NCBI RefSeq assembly: GCF_001571245.1
Contig: NZ_BCTK01000007.1
Location: 186,001 to 250,000 of the forward strand
Reading direction: 5' to 3'
Source: Achromobacter piechaudii NBRC 102461
GTDB lineage: Bacteria; Pseudomonadota; Gammaproteobacteria; Burkholderiales; Burkholderiaceae_B
DNA: 64,000 bases
Position 1 is the first letter of the stretch. Every line of letters begins with the position of its first letter. The notes under the pieces were generated by a model. That model was not told where the DNA came from and did not search any database. It saw nothing but the letters and a program-made list of their open reading frames with translations. Positions 1-13,508 of this stretch are shown piece after piece. The translations under genes were made by a program, and so were the position numbers.

Positions 1-449
1 CCGCCGTATTGCACCGAGCCGCTGCCGCGCACGATTTCCACGCGTTCCACCTGGTCCAGCGGCACCACGCCCAGGCTGGGCGCCGACAGGTCGTTGGTGT
101 TCTGCTTGACGCCGTCGATCATGATCAGCGTGTTGCTCGCGCCGGTCAGGCCAAAGCCGCGCAGGTCGACGATGGCGTTGTCGCTGGAGCTGCTGGTGTT
201 GATCAGGTTGATGCCGGCCTGGGTCGATAGCAGGTCCTGCATGGTGCGGGCGCTGCTGGCGGCGATGTCCTGGGCGGTGATCACCGAAATGGACACCGGC
301 AGCGTGCGGCCGTCGGTCGGCACGCGCTGGGCGGTGACGGTGACCGTATCGAGTTCGGGAGCGGTGGAGGCAGCTTGCTGGGCGGCGGCGATGGCCGGAG
401 CGGTACAGAGCAGGGCGCCGGCGTAACGCCGGATGGAGCGGGCTTTCAT
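1..449 (-). CDS. btuB: TonB-dependent outer membrane receptor, N-terminal part (probable BtuB-type cobalamin receptor)
   Basis: The open frame runs off the left edge, so only about 149 N-terminal residues are present. It begins with a basic signal peptide (MKARSIRRYAGALLC, then an Ala-rich stretch ending near AAAQ). A TonB-box-like segment follows (ELDTVTVTAQR), then a plug domain with ISVITAQDI, VDLRGFG, IMIDGVKQN and VERVEIVRGSGSVQYGG. TonB receptors import ferric siderophores or cobalamin across the outer membrane using TonB energy. The cobalamin riboswitch immediately upstream on the same strand points to vitamin B12 or another corrinoid as substrate. The divergent neighbour is the B12-dependent methionine synthase, which fits. 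The barrel is not visible here. Family assignment is secure; the specific substrate is inferred from the riboswitch. Confidence 0.85.
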   Translation of the reverse strand, partial: MKARSIRRYAGALLCTAPAIAAAQQAASTAPELDTVTVTAQRVPTDGRTLPVSISVITAQDIAASSARTMQDLLSTQAGINLINTSSSSDNAIVDLRGFGLTGASNTLIMIDGVKQNTNDLSAPSLGVVPLDQVERVEIVRGSGSVQYG

Positions 450-559
450 CTACATAACCTCGGTGCGACCCGCGACCCCGCAGGCCAATCACGATGGGAG
501 GACGTCCGCGCGCCCCGGCAAACCATGGCGGGCATGGCGCGGCGGCGGTGGACTTCCTG

Positions 560-770
560 ACGAGCGAACTGGCCGGTATCGGGCTGCCATGGCGCCAGAG
601 GCGCGCATGGGGACCGTTGCGGGGGCAGCACAGGCTGGACGCGGGGCTTGCCAGCCGCCTTGTGGGCGGCGCGGCGGCCCGGGCGGGCGTCTTCCTGTTT
701 CCCGTTTACCTTTCGCACGCGGCGGCAAGTGTTGCGTTCTTGCCAGCCTGATGCGCCGAAAGCACCGGTT
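560..770 (-). promoter_or_regulatory. Cobalamin (adenosylcobalamin-type) riboswitch in the TonB receptor leader
   Basis: Read on the minus strand, this leader holds the ordered hallmarks of the cobalamin riboswitch. A GGTGCTTTCGGCGC start element lies near 754-767, followed by a GGGAA segment near 695-705. The core CTGTGCTGCCCCCGCAACGG lies near 617-636, and a B12-box variant AGCCCGATACCGGCC at 571-585. The B12 box ends about 120 nt before the receptor start codon. Such elements switch off btuB-type receptors when cobalamin is plentiful, by termination or by hiding the ribosome site. I identified it by eye from the consensus and cannot score it against the family model. Confidence 0.88.
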
Positions 771-901
771 CGGGGCCGAAACTGTATCACCCGAGGGCGC
801 GAGAGACCCCGTTTTGTTACGATCAGGGCTTGTTTTTTCGGCGTTTTTCGCTTTTTAGCCACATCCGCGCCGCCGTTGGCCAACTTTATCCGGACCTGCC
901 C

Positions 902-4675
<3,774 letters not shown>

Positions 4676-4692
4676 GGCGCGCGGCCCGCGCC
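4676..4692. terminator. GC-rich hairpin between convergent metH and amidase genes
   Basis: A perfect 6-bp stem, GGCGCG/CGCGCC, with a 5-base loop sits immediately after the metH stop codon and touches the end of the convergent amidase gene. There is no T-run on either side, so it would be at best a weak or Rho-assisted terminator for both transcripts. Confidence 0.3.
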
Positions 4693-6185
4693 TAGCGCGC
4701 GGGCGCTTTCAGACGGCCGAGGATCTGTTCGATCATCAGCCCGATCGCCAGCACCTTGCGATCCTCACCCGGCAGACCATCAACTTCCAACCCGACCGGC
4801 AGGCCGATATCGCACAGGCCGGCCGGCACGCTCAGGCCCGGCAGGCCCGCGTTGCTGCCGGGATCGACGTTGCGGGCCAGGCGGCTGAACGCCTCGAAGC
4901 TGCTGGCTTCGGGCGTGGCCGCCATCGGCAGGATGGGCAGCGTGGGAAACAGCAGGCCGTCCAGTTTGTGCGCGTCGAAAGCGCGGTGGTAGACAGCGAT
5001 CAGCGCGTCGCGCTGTTCGGCGATCACGCGTTCGTACAGCGGTTGCAGCGCCAGCACCTGGCCGTCCGGCAGAGGCAGCACGCCGGGCACGATCAGGCCG
5101 TCGAAGATGGCCTTGACGTCGGGGCTGGATATCTGCGCGACCACTTCTTCAAAGCTCATGCCCGTGTCGTAGCGGCGCAGATAGTCCGTCAGGTCGGGCT
5201 TTTGCTCGTACAGGCATAGCGGCAACCCTACTGCCGCGTTCGCGGCCGGCAAGTCGGGCATGTCGATGTCGATCAACTGCACTCCCGCATCGCGCAGGCG
5301 CGTCAATGCCGCCTGCACCGTATCGCGCACCTGCGGATCCAGATCCGCCCAGAAATAGCCGGGCAGGCCCAGACGTACCTGGGCGGCGGGCAGGGCGGCT
5401 AGCGGCGCGGCATCATTCGCCAGCACCGCGTCCAGCAGCACGATGTCCTGCATGCTGTTGGCGATGGGTCCGGGCGTGTCGCGCGTGTGCGAGATCGGCG
5501 TGATGCCCGCGCCGTCGTAGCGCCCCACGGACGGCCGAAAGCCGATGGCGCCATTGACACTGGCGGGCAGGCGCACCGATGCGCCCGTGTCGGTGCCCAG
5601 CGCGGCGGGCGCAAGACGGGCGCCCACGGCCGCGCCGCTGCCCGATGACGAACCGCCAGCGATGCGGGTGGGATCGTAGGCGTTGCGCGTGCCGCCGCCC
5701 AAGGGGCCTGGAAAGGCCGTGTTGTAGCCGGACACGCCAAAGGCAAGCTCGTGCATGTTGGTCTTGCCTACGATGACGGCGCCTGCCTCGCGCAGCCGCT
5801 GCACCACGGGCGCGTCCTGGACCGGGCGGAACGATTTCAGGGCAGGGGTGCCGGCCGTGTTGGGCAGGCCGGCCACGTGGATGTTGTCCTTGATGGCGAT
5901 GGGCACGCCGCCCAGCGGCAGCGACATGCCGCCCGCCTTGCCGGGGCGCGCATCGAACGCGCGCGCCTGGGCCAGCGCGCCTTCACGGTCCACGGTGATG
6001 AAGGCGTTGAGCGCCGCATGGGCGTCGATGCGATCCAGGCAGGCTTGCGTCAGGGCCTCGCTGGTCACGCGCCCCGCGTGGATTTGCTCGGCCGCCTGCG
6101 CCACGGTCAGGTCGGTCAGGGCCGCCGCGCCCGCGATGCCGGTGGCGGAAGTGGCGGACGAGGGCGTTTGCTGCGTGTCGGACAT
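4692..6185 (-). CDS. Amidase signature family hydrolase
   Basis: This 497-residue protein has the full amidase signature fold. The catalytic Lys is in VAIKDN (near residue 97), the cis-Ser is in the glycine/serine-rich [11 protein letters not shown] segment, and the nucleophile Ser is in [13 protein letters not shown]. Such enzymes hydrolyse amides to acid and ammonia, and related members act on indoleacetamide, mandelamide or allophanate. The substrate cannot be told from sequence. No signal peptide is seen; the N-terminus is an Ala/Thr/Ser-rich extension. It diverges from a GntR regulator, and the four operator-like repeats in the 184-bp gap could control it too. It is convergent with metH. 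Confidence 0.85.
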   Translation of the reverse strand: MSDTQQTPSSATSATGIAGAAALTDLTVAQAAEQIHAGRVTSEALTQACLDRIDAHAALNAFITVDREGALAQARAFDARPGKAGGMSLPLGGVPIAIKDNIHVAGLPNTAGTPALKSFRPVQDAPVVQRLREAGAVIVGKTNMHELAFGVSGYNTAFPGPLGGGTRNAYDPTRIAGGSSSGSGAAVGARLAPAALGTDTGASVRLPASVNGAIGFRPSVGRYDGAGITPISHTRDTPGPIANSMQDIVLLDAVLANDAAPLAALPAAQVRLGLPGYFWADLDPQVRDTVQAALTRLRDAGVQLIDIDMPDLPAANAAVGLPLCLYEQKPDLTDYLRRYDTGMSFEEVVAQISSPDVKAIFDGLIVPGVLPLPDGQVLALQPLYERVIAEQRDALIAVYHRAFDAHKLDGLLFPTLPILPMAATPEASSFEAFSRLARNVDPGSNAGLPGLSVPAGLCDIGLPVGLEVDGLPGEDRKVLAIGLMIEQILGRLKAPAR

Positions 6186-6285
6186 GGCGCTTGTTCCTTA
6201 CCTGCGTGGTGTCGATGGAGCCGCCATCTATACCGTGATCACGGCGGCGCTGTCGAGCGCCGGCCAGCATGAGCCGGCTGTGCCA

Positions 6286-6357
6286 TGGTTTACCACCTCG
6301 ATAGTGGTAAACCATGATGGTCGAAATTGGTAAACCACCTATGATTTGGTCTAACCA
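6286..6357. promoter_or_regulatory. Array of four TGGT-N2/3-ACCA operator-like palindromes
   Basis: TGGTTTACCA occurs at 6286-6295, TGGTAAACCA at 6305-6314 and again at 6328-6337, and TGGTCTAACCA at 6347-6357. Starts are 19, 23 and 19 bases apart, roughly two helical turns each. The first two together form an 11-bp inverted repeat with a 7-base spacer. TGGT..ACCA is the typical core recognised by FadR-type GntR regulators, so this is most likely the operator of the adjacent regulator. A TATGAT -10-like hexamer at 6340-6345 lies inside the array, which fits repression. Confidence 0.75.
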
Positions 6358-6369
6358 CTTTTGAACTCC

Positions 6370-7098
6370 ATGACACTGCAACTGATCCCCAAACTCGAAG
6401 AGCCGGCCAGCAAGCCGGTGGCGGACCGCGCCTATGTGCGCCTGGCCGCGCAAATCCAGGCGCTGGTCGCCCAAGGCGAATTCGCCGTCGGCAAGCGCTT
6501 GCCGGCCGAGCGCGCACTGGCCGAACGCTTCGACGTCAGCCGTACCGCGCTGCGCGAAGCCATCATCGCGCTGGAAATTTCCGGGGTGGTCGAAGTGCGG
6601 GGCGGGTCGGGCATCTACGTCTGTGAACCCAAGCCGGGCGTTGCGCGGCTGCCCGGCGCGCAGGAAGCCGGGGCAGGGCCTTTCGAATTGCTGCGGGCAC
6701 GCTGCCTGATCGAATCCGAAATCGCCGCGCTCGCGGCCACCACGCGCAACGACGCCGACCTGGACCGCATCTTTGAAGCGTTGACGACGATGCGCGAACA
6801 GATGATGGACAAGGTCGCCAACGAAGAGGCCGACCGCCGCTTTCATCTGTATATCGCGCAGTCCACCGGCAACAGCGTGCTGCTGGCCACGGTGACGTCA
6901 ATGTGGGATCAGGCTCAAGGCCCGATCTGGGAAAAGATAGAACAGCATTTTCATTCGCAGCAATTGCGCCATGCCTCGCAGGAAGACCATCAGCGCATCT
7001 TCAGCGCGCTGGTCGCCGGCGATGCGCAGGCGGCCCGGCAGGCGATGCGCGCTCACCTTGAACGCGTCATCGGTGAATTCGCGCAGGGGTGGCGATAG
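6370..7098 (+). CDS. GntR family transcriptional regulator, FadR subfamily
   Basis: The product is about 242 residues. An N-terminal winged helix-turn-helix covers roughly residues 20-85 (VGKRLPAERALAERFDVSRTALREAIIALE, then VVEVRGGSGIYV). An all-helical FCD ligand domain follows (RCLIESEIAALAA, DRRFHLYIAQSTGN, ending HLERVIGEFAQGW). Regulators of this type usually repress sugar-acid catabolic genes and release DNA on binding an intermediate. I chose ATG 6370 over the in-frame TTG at 6361. Four palindromic sites precede the gene. It heads the sugar-acid gene cluster on the same strand and diverges from an amidase, so it probably controls one or both. Confidence 0.9.
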   Translation: MTLQLIPKLEEPASKPVADRAYVRLAAQIQALVAQGEFAVGKRLPAERALAERFDVSRTALREAIIALEISGVVEVRGGSGIYVCEPKPGVARLPGAQEAGAGPFELLRARCLIESEIAALAATTRNDADLDRIFEALTTMREQMMDKVANEEADRRFHLYIAQSTGNSVLLATVTSMWDQAQGPIWEKIEQHFHSQQLRHASQEDHQRIFSALVAGDAQAARQAMRAHLERVIGEFAQGWR

Positions 7099-7191
7099 CA
7101 GCGATACATGCAGTGCCCCAGGCGGCCCCCGGCAGAGCGCGGAAGATAACCGCGCCGCGGACCAGGGCCTAACAAGATCAGGAGACAAGCA

Positions 7192-8043
7192 ATGCAGCAG
7201 CAGGACAAGGGGAACGGCACGCTGGCCCGCTGGGCAGCGGCCGCGATGCTGGCGGTGTCGATGCAGGCCGGCGCACAGACCGCCGCGCCCGCGCCCGGGC
7301 AAAGCCCGCGCGTTGACGCCATACGCAAGGCGGGTGAATTGCGCGTGGGCGTGCTGCAAAACGCGCCTTGGCTGATCCAGGACGTGTCAGGCAAAAGCGA
7401 CGAGGCCTGGAGCGGACCCGCCTGGCTGCTGGCCAAGGAATATGCGCGCCAATTGGGCGTGAAGTTGACCGCCATCCCCGTTTCGCACGAGACCAAGGTG
7501 CCCGTGCTGGCGGCCAATCAGGTCGACATGACCATCAGCCCCCTGGCCGAAACCGCCGACCGCTTGAAGGTCGTGGACTTCGTGCTGTATTCCGCGACCA
7601 GCGTGTGCATGTTCGGCCGCGCCGGCAACGACAAGCTGGCCAGCGTCAAATCGGTCGACGACCTGAATCAGCCCGGCATCACCATCGCCTACTTCACCGG
7701 CGGGGCCGAAGAGGCCTGGGTGAAGGAACGCTTTCCCAAGGCGAAGCTGCGCGCCGTCGCCAATTCGGGCGCCACCGCGCCCATCGAAGAAATCATGGCC
7801 AAGCGCGCCGACGCCGCGCCGATCAACCGCGTGCCGTGGGTGGGCCTGAACCACAAGGTGCGCGGCCTGGTGGTGTTTCCGGCCGAAGCCAATTGCCAGC
7901 AAAGCACTGAAAAGGCTTCGCCCGTGGGCCTGGCGGTGGACAAGAACCAACCTGAATACCTGGCCTGGCTGCGGCAAGTGGCGGTGGCGATGAAGCCCCA
8001 ACTGCTGGCCGACGAAACCCGCATCATCGAGCAGACCCGGTAG
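7192..8043 (+). CDS. Periplasmic substrate-binding protein, polar amino acid (SBP_bac_3) family, copy 1
   Basis: This 283-residue protein has a signal peptide (RWAAAAMLAVSMQAGAQ) and a type II periplasmic binding fold (RKAGELRVGVL, PVSHETKVPVLAANQVDM, APIEEIMAKRADAAPI). It delivers its ligand to the permeases encoded downstream. A clear ribosome site (AGGAGA) lies 9 bases before the ATG. It is a tandem paralogue of the next gene, and both keep the same cysteines (SVCMFG and NCQ/DCQ), possibly a disulfide. The surrounding genes act on sugar acids, so the ligand may be a hexonate rather than an amino acid. The 93-bp gap before it holds a 6-bp hairpin (7137-7155) and no obvious promoter. Confidence 0.88.
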   Translation: MQQQDKGNGTLARWAAAAMLAVSMQAGAQTAAPAPGQSPRVDAIRKAGELRVGVLQNAPWLIQDVSGKSDEAWSGPAWLLAKEYARQLGVKLTAIPVSHETKVPVLAANQVDMTISPLAETADRLKVVDFVLYSATSVCMFGRAGNDKLASVKSVDDLNQPGITIAYFTGGAEEAWVKERFPKAKLRAVANSGATAPIEEIMAKRADAAPINRVPWVGLNHKVRGLVVFPAEANCQQSTEKASPVGLAVDKNQPEYLAWLRQVAVAMKPQLLADETRIIEQTR

Positions 8044-8132
8044 GCCGTCCGGCCTTACTCCAAGCGACTCTTTTCCCGCACGCGACCGACGCGTGCCCCT
8101 CTGGCGAACCCGCCGGCGCCTGCGCGCGCCGG
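8042..8132 (+). other. Two hairpins between the tandem binding-protein genes
   Basis: AGGCC-GTCC-GGCCT (8042-8055) overlaps the stop codon of the first binding protein. CCGGCGC-CTGCGC-GCGCCGG (8113-8132) lies further along the 151-bp gap. Neither has a T-run. Such intergenic stems commonly stabilise the 3' end of abundant binding-protein mRNA in an operon, and that is the most likely role here. Confidence 0.4.
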
Positions 8133-8194
8133 TACCCGTCGCGCCGCCTCTTTGCGCACGCGCCCGGATTCGATTTTCTTCAAGGAGACTTTGC

Positions 8195-9043
8195 ATGCCG
8201 TCCCGCTTCCCTTCGCGCCTTGGCGCCGCCCGTCTGTTCCTGACCGCCGCGATGCTGGCGGGCGTGGCGTCCGCCCAGGCGCAGACCCCGCCCGCGCCCG
8301 GTGAGAGCGCCCGCGTGGACGCCATCCGCAAAGCTGGCGTGCTGCGCGTGGGCGTGGTCAACAACCCGCCCTGGCTGGTGCAGAACACCAGCGGTTCCGG
8401 CGAACCGTGGATGGGATCGTCATGGACGCTGGGCAAGGAATTCGCGCAATTGCTGGGCGTGAAGGTCGTGCCCGTGCAGGTCAGCCACGAAACCAAGGTG
8501 CCCGCGCTGATCGCCAACCAGATGGACATCATGATCGGGCCGCTGAATGAAAACGCCGAGCGCGCCAAGATCATCGACTTCGTCACGTTCTCAAGTACCA
8601 GCGTGTGCATGTTCGGCCTGGCGTCGAACCCCAAGTTCACCAGCGCCACCAAGGTCGAAGATTTCAACCAGCCCGGCATCACGATGGCCTACTTCTCTGG
8701 CGCGGGCGAAGAGCCGCTGGTGCGCGAACATTTTTCCAATGCGAAGTTGCGCGGCGTCACCAACTCCGGTTCGGTTGCGCCGATCGAGGAAGTGCTGGCC
8801 GGCCGTTCCGACGTGGCGCCGCTGAACCGCATGCTGTGGCCCAACATCAGCAAGAAGGTGAAGGGGCTGGCGGTCTTTCCGAAGGAAAACGATTGCCAGG
8901 ACAGCAAGATCTTTGAAATCAAGGCGGGCATGGGCGTGGCGAAGAACCAGCCCGTGTACCTGGACTGGCTGCGCAAAGTCGAAGCGCGACTGCACCCCGA
9001 GCTGGCGGCCGAAGAAGTCCGCATGACCCAAACCCTGAAATGA
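8195..9043 (+). CDS. Periplasmic substrate-binding protein, polar amino acid (SBP_bac_3) family, copy 2
   Basis: This 282-residue protein has a signal peptide ending near AQAQT and the same binding fold as copy 1 (RKAGVLRVGVV, QVSHETKVPALIANQMDI, APIEEVLAGRSDVAPL). By eye, about half of the aligned residues are shared with copy 1, which points to tandem duplication. ATG 8195 was chosen because AAGGAGAC lies 5-10 bases before it; the frame is open further upstream but without a signal peptide at its start. Differences are concentrated in the first third and in the last 70 residues, so the two copies may prefer different ligands for the same permease. Confidence 0.88.
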   Translation: MPSRFPSRLGAARLFLTAAMLAGVASAQAQTPPAPGESARVDAIRKAGVLRVGVVNNPPWLVQNTSGSGEPWMGSSWTLGKEFAQLLGVKVVPVQVSHETKVPALIANQMDIMIGPLNENAERAKIIDFVTFSSTSVCMFGLASNPKFTSATKVEDFNQPGITMAYFSGAGEEPLVREHFSNAKLRGVTNSGSVAPIEEVLAGRSDVAPLNRMLWPNISKKVKGLAVFPKENDCQDSKIFEIKAGMGVAKNQPVYLDWLRKVEARLHPELAAEEVRMTQTLK

Positions 9044-9053
9044 GCACACAACC

Positions 9054-10091
9054 ATGTTGAATTGCGCAATTCATGGCGCCCAGGACCTGCGCCTGATCGA
9101 ACAAGCGCCCGAACCATTGGGCGCAACGCAGGTAAGGGTGGGCGTCAAGGCCGTGGGCATCTGCGGCTCCGACCTGCACTATTACCGGCACGGCAAGGTG
9201 GGCGACTTCGTCATCCGCGAACCGCTGACCCCCGGGCACGAGGCCTCGGGCCAGGTGCTTGAGGTGGGCAAGGCCGTCACCAACGTCAAGCCGGGCGACC
9301 GCGTGGCGCTGGACCCGGCGCGCACCTGCGGCGTGTGCCGCTATTGCCGCCAGGGCGATTCCAACCATTGCGAAGCGGTGCACTTCTTTGGCAGCGCCAG
9401 CCGCTATCCGCACATGCAGGGCGCGATGCGCGAGCAGGTGGTGGTCGAGGCCAAGCAATGCCTGCCCGTGCCCGATGGCCTGTCATTCGAACTCGCCGCC
9501 TTTGGCGAACCGCTGGCCGTGGCCCTGCACGCGGTGCGCAGCGCTGGCAGCCTGTTGGGTAAGTCGGTGATGGTGGTGGGCGCGGGCCCGATTGGCGCGC
9601 TGATCCTGATGGCGGCGCGGCTGGCGGGGGCGAGCCAGGTGACGGTGGTGGACATCGTCGATGAGACGCTGGCCACCTGCGCGCGCGTGGGCGCCACGCG
9701 CACCATCAACGCGGCCACGGACCCCGCCGCCATCGACGCCTTGGCGGCGGGCAAGGGCACGCTCGACGTGTGCTTCGAAGCCTCGGGCAATTACGCCGGG
9801 CTGGCCAACTGCATACGCACGACGCGGCCGCGCGGGGTGATCGTCACCGTGGGCACCCTGAGCGGCAGCAGCGAGCAATGCCCCTTCAACCAGATCATGG
9901 TCAAGAGCCTGTCGGTGATCGGCAGCTTCCGCTTTGTCGACGAATACGCCTGGGCCGTGGATTACCTGAGCCGGGGCGTCCTGGATGTGTCGCCGCTCCT
10001 GACGGCGGCGGTGCCCGTGCAACAGGTGCATGACGCGTTCGCGTTGGCCGCCGACCGGCACAAGGCGATGAAAGTGATGGTGACGTTCTGA
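9054..10091 (+). CDS. Zinc-dependent polyol/sugar-acid dehydrogenase (L-idonate or L-gulonate 5-dehydrogenase type)
   Basis: This is a 345-residue medium-chain dehydrogenase. Catalytic zinc ligands are in GICGSD and GHEASG, with a Glu in FGEPLAVALH. The structural zinc lobe carries four Cys in RTCGVCRYCRQGDSNHC, and the Rossmann motif is VVGAGPIGAL. It most resembles L-idonate 5-dehydrogenase (IdnD) and the RspB-type L-gulonate dehydrogenases. These oxidise C5 of a hexonate with NAD(P). With a mannonate dehydratase and a fructuronate-reductase-like gene in the same cluster, L-gulonate to D-fructuronate is the reaction I favour. It sits between the binding proteins and the permeases. Confidence 0.82.
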   Translation: MLNCAIHGAQDLRLIEQAPEPLGATQVRVGVKAVGICGSDLHYYRHGKVGDFVIREPLTPGHEASGQVLEVGKAVTNVKPGDRVALDPARTCGVCRYCRQGDSNHCEAVHFFGSASRYPHMQGAMREQVVVEAKQCLPVPDGLSFELAAFGEPLAVALHAVRSAGSLLGKSVMVVGAGPIGALILMAARLAGASQVTVVDIVDETLATCARVGATRTINAATDPAAIDALAAGKGTLDVCFEASGNYAGLANCIRTTRPRGVIVTVGTLSGSSEQCPFNQIMVKSLSVIGSFRFVDEYAWAVDYLSRGVLDVSPLLTAAVPVQQVHDAFALAADRHKAMKVMVTF

Positions 10092-10132
10092 TGCGCCGCT
10101 CGTTGCTCGCGTTCTAGCTCACGGAGCCTGAC

Positions 10133-10798
10133 ATGGAATTCGATTTTTCCCCCATCGTCGAGAACTGGCGATTCTTTGCCGGCGGCCTGGGTATCACCAT
10201 CGCACTGAGCGCCATCACCGCCGTGTCCAGCATCCTCTTGGGCCTGGTGATTGCGCTGTTGCGCCTGTACGGCCCGCGTTGGCTGCGCATGGCGCTGGTG
10301 TTCTACATCGACAGCATGCGCGCCATACCGGTGCTGGTGGTGCTGGTGTGGATCTACTTCGCGTTTCCCCTGCTGGCGGGCGTTAACTTCGCGCCATTCT
10401 GGGCGGCGCTGGTGGCCCTGACGCTGCACATCGCGGCCTATTCGGCCGAGGTGATACGCGCCGGCATCGAATCGGTGCGGCCCGGCCAGATGCGCGCGGG
10501 GCTGGCGCTGGGCATGTCGCGCGCCCAGGCGCTGCGCAAGATCATTCTGCCGCAAGCCACCATCCGCATGCTGCCGGCCTTCGGGTCCGTGCTGACGGTA
10601 GCCATCAAGGACACGGCAATCGCCACCGTGATCGCGGTGCCCGAACTCATGCACAAGGCCGAGACGATCGCGGGGCAGAGCTATCGGCCCATTGAAGTCT
10701 TCACGGCGGTGATCGTCGCGTACTTCGTGATCCTGTTTCCGGTCACGCGCGGCGTCGATCGGCTTTATCAACGCTACGCACACCTGGGGCGGTCATGA
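10133..10798 (+). CDS. ABC transporter permease, polar amino acid (HisM/GlnP) type
   Basis: This 221-residue inner membrane protein has about five hydrophobic segments. The EAA loop that contacts the ATPase is seen at AGIESVRPGQMRAGLALGM, followed by RKIILPQA. It pairs with the next gene, whose start codon overlaps this stop (ATGA), so the two are translationally coupled and probably form a heterodimer. The binding proteins upstream and the ATPase downstream complete the importer. The class is normally an amino acid transporter, but the cluster is devoted to sugar acids. Confidence 0.9.
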   Translation: MEFDFSPIVENWRFFAGGLGITIALSAITAVSSILLGLVIALLRLYGPRWLRMALVFYIDSMRAIPVLVVLVWIYFAFPLLAGVNFAPFWAALVALTLHIAAYSAEVIRAGIESVRPGQMRAGLALGMSRAQALRKIILPQATIRMLPAFGSVLTVAIKDTAIATVIAVPELMHKAETIAGQSYRPIEVFTAVIVAYFVILFPVTRGVDRLYQRYAHLGRS

Positions 10799-11450
10799 AT
10801 CTGGACTGGGGAATCATCTGGGATTCGCGCGACGTGCTGCTGCAGGGCGCGGCGATGACCATCATGCTGACGGTCGTCACGATGCTGCTGGCCGTGCCTG
10901 GCGGCATTGTGCTGGCGCTGATGCGGCTGTCGTCCAACCGCATCGCCAACGGCATCGCGGTGGCCATCGTGGAATTCTTTCGCAACCTGCCGCTGATCCT
11001 CGTGATCTATTGGGCCTTCTACGTGATGCCGATGGCGCTGGACGTCCAGTTCTCGGCGCTATCGACCGCGCTGGTCGCGCTGGTGCTGAACGTGTCCGCC
11101 TACAACTCCGAGACGTTTCGTGCCGGCATCAACTCCATCCGCAAGGGCCAGATGGAGGCCGCGCTGGCGATGGGCATGTCGCGCCATCAGGCGATGTTCA
11201 AGGTGCTGATCCCGCAGGCCGCGCGCCGCATCCTGCCGGTGCTGGCCAGCACGTGGATCTCGCTGTTCAAGGATACGTCGCTGGTGTCGGTGATCGCCGT
11301 GAGCGAACTGGCGTACGCGTCGATGCAGGTGCGCGCGCAGAGTTTTCGCGTGCTGGAAATGCTGACCGCGATGGCGGTGATCTATTGGCTGATGGGCTAT
11401 CCGCAGGCCAAGCTGGTCGACTGGATTCATCGCAAATACGGAGTCAAGGA

Positions 11451-11454
<4 letters not shown>
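10795..11454 (+). CDS. ABC transporter permease, polar amino acid (HisM/GlnP) type, second subunit
   Basis: This 219-residue protein is related to the preceding permease. It has the same topology and an EAA loop (AGINSIRKGQMEAALAMGM, then FKVLIPQAARRILP). It overlaps both neighbours by 4 bases (ATGA at each end), which indicates stoichiometric, coupled translation of the permease pair and the ATPase. It acts in the inner membrane as half of the translocation pore. Confidence 0.9.
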
Positions 11455-12251
<797 letters not shown>

Positions 12252-12296
12252 GCTGCAAACTTAGAGCCGCTCTTAACGTCTCCTCGGAAAACCAAA

Positions 12297-13508
12297 ATGA
12301 AAATTACGAATGCACGCGTGATCGTTTGTTCGCCGGGCCGCAACTTCGTGACCCTGAAAATAGAAACCGACCAGGGGCTGACCGGCATCGGCGATGCGAC
12401 CCTGAACGGGCGCGAGCTGGCGGTGTCGGCGTATCTGACCGAGCATGTGATTCCCTGCCTGATCGGGCGCGATGCGCATCAGATCGAAGACATCTGGCAG
12501 TACCTGTACAAAGGTGCGTACTGGCGACGCGGCCCGGTCACGATGACCGCCATCGCCGCCGTCGATACCGCGCTGTGGGACCTGAAGGCCAAGGCGGCCG
12601 GCTTGCCGCTTTATCAGTTGCTGGGCGGCAAGAGCCGCAGCGGCGTCATGGTCTATGGCCACGCCAACGGCTCGGACATCGAGCACACGGTGGACGAAGT
12701 GCTGCGTTATGCCGACATGGGCTACCGCGCCATCCGCGCGCAAAGCGGCGTGCCGGGGCTGGACAAGGTCTATGGCGTGGGGCGCGGCAACCTGTTCTAC
12801 GAACCCGCCGACGCCGACCTGCCCAGCGAACACGACTGGTCCACTGAAAAATACCTGCGCCACACGCCGCAGCTGTTTGAGCGGGTGCGTGAAAAGCTGG
12901 GCTTTGAACACCATCTGCTGCACGACGTGCATCACCGGCTGACGCCCATCGAGGCAGGGCGCTTGGGCAAATCGCTGGAACCCTACAACCTGTTCTGGAT
13001 GGAAGACGCCACGCCCGCTGAAAACCAGGACGCCTTCCGCCTGATCCGGCAGCACACCACCACGCCGCTGGCCGTGGGCGAGATCTTCAACTCCATCTGG
13101 GACTGCAAGGACCTGGTGCAGAACCAGTTGATCGACTACATCCGGACCACGGTGGTGCACGCGGGCGGCATCACGCATCTGCGCCGCATCGCGGACCTGG
13201 CCTCGCTGTATCAAGTGCGCACCGGCTGCCATGGCGCAACCGACCTGTCGCCCGTCTGCATGGGCGCGGCGCTGCACTTCGATCTGTGGGTGCCCAACTT
13301 CGGCATCCAGGAATACATGCGTCATACCGAAGAGACCGACGCCGTCTTCCCGCACGCCTATACCTTCGACCAGGGCATGCTGTATCCGGGCGACGTGCCG
13401 GGTCACGGCGTGGACATCGATGAAAAGCTGGCCGCCAAGTATCCGTACAAGCGCGCCTACCTGCCGGTGAACCGCTTGCAGCAGGATGGCACGCTATGGA
13501 ATTGGTAG
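12297..13508 (+). CDS. manD: D-mannonate dehydratase, enolase superfamily (ManD/RspA)
   Basis: This cytoplasmic enzyme dehydrates D-mannonate to 2-keto-3-deoxy-D-gluconate. The 403 residues line up with characterised ManD numbering without gaps. Catalytic Arg147 is in [11 protein letters not shown], Tyr159 in DKVYG, and Asp210 and His212 in LHDVHH. The remaining metal ligands are Glu236 (MEDATP) and Glu262 (GEIFNS), with His and Glu further on in HGATDLSP and FGIQEYMRH. Some members of this family are slow and instead serve L-gulonate or L-idonate routes. A 45-bp gap separates it from the ABC ATPase, with no clear ribosome site. It overlaps the next gene by 13 bases. Confidence 0.92.
   Translation: MKITNARVIVCSPGRNFVTLKIETDQGLTGIGDATLNGRELAVSAYLTEHVIPCLIGRDAHQIEDIWQYLYKGAYWRRGPVTMTAIAAVDTALWDLKAKAAGLPLYQLLGGKSRSGVMVYGHANGSDIEHTVDEVLRYADMGYRAIRAQSGVPGLDKVYGVGRGNLFYEPADADLPSEHDWSTEKYLRHTPQLFERVREKLGFEHHLLHDVHHRLTPIEAGRLGKSLEPYNLFWMEDATPAENQDAFRLIRQHTTTPLAVGEIFNSIWDCKDLVQNQLIDYIRTTVVHAGGITHLRRIADLASLYQVRTGCHGATDLSPVCMGAALHFDLWVPNFGIQEYMRHTEETDAVFPHAYTFDQGMLYPGDVPGHGVDIDEKLAAKYPYKRAYLPVNRLQQDGTLWNW

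Noticed and set aside
781-830. Possible SAH riboswitch before metH (CCGAGGGCGC followed by a CAGGGCTTG segment)
   Set aside because: The conserved core GAGGAGCGCTGC is not present and the closing stem does not pair, so the similarity is too weak.
7137-7155. Hairpin before the first binding protein gene as a terminator of the GntR gene
   Set aside because: The stem has only 6 bp, no T-run, and the genes read in the same direction with close spacing.
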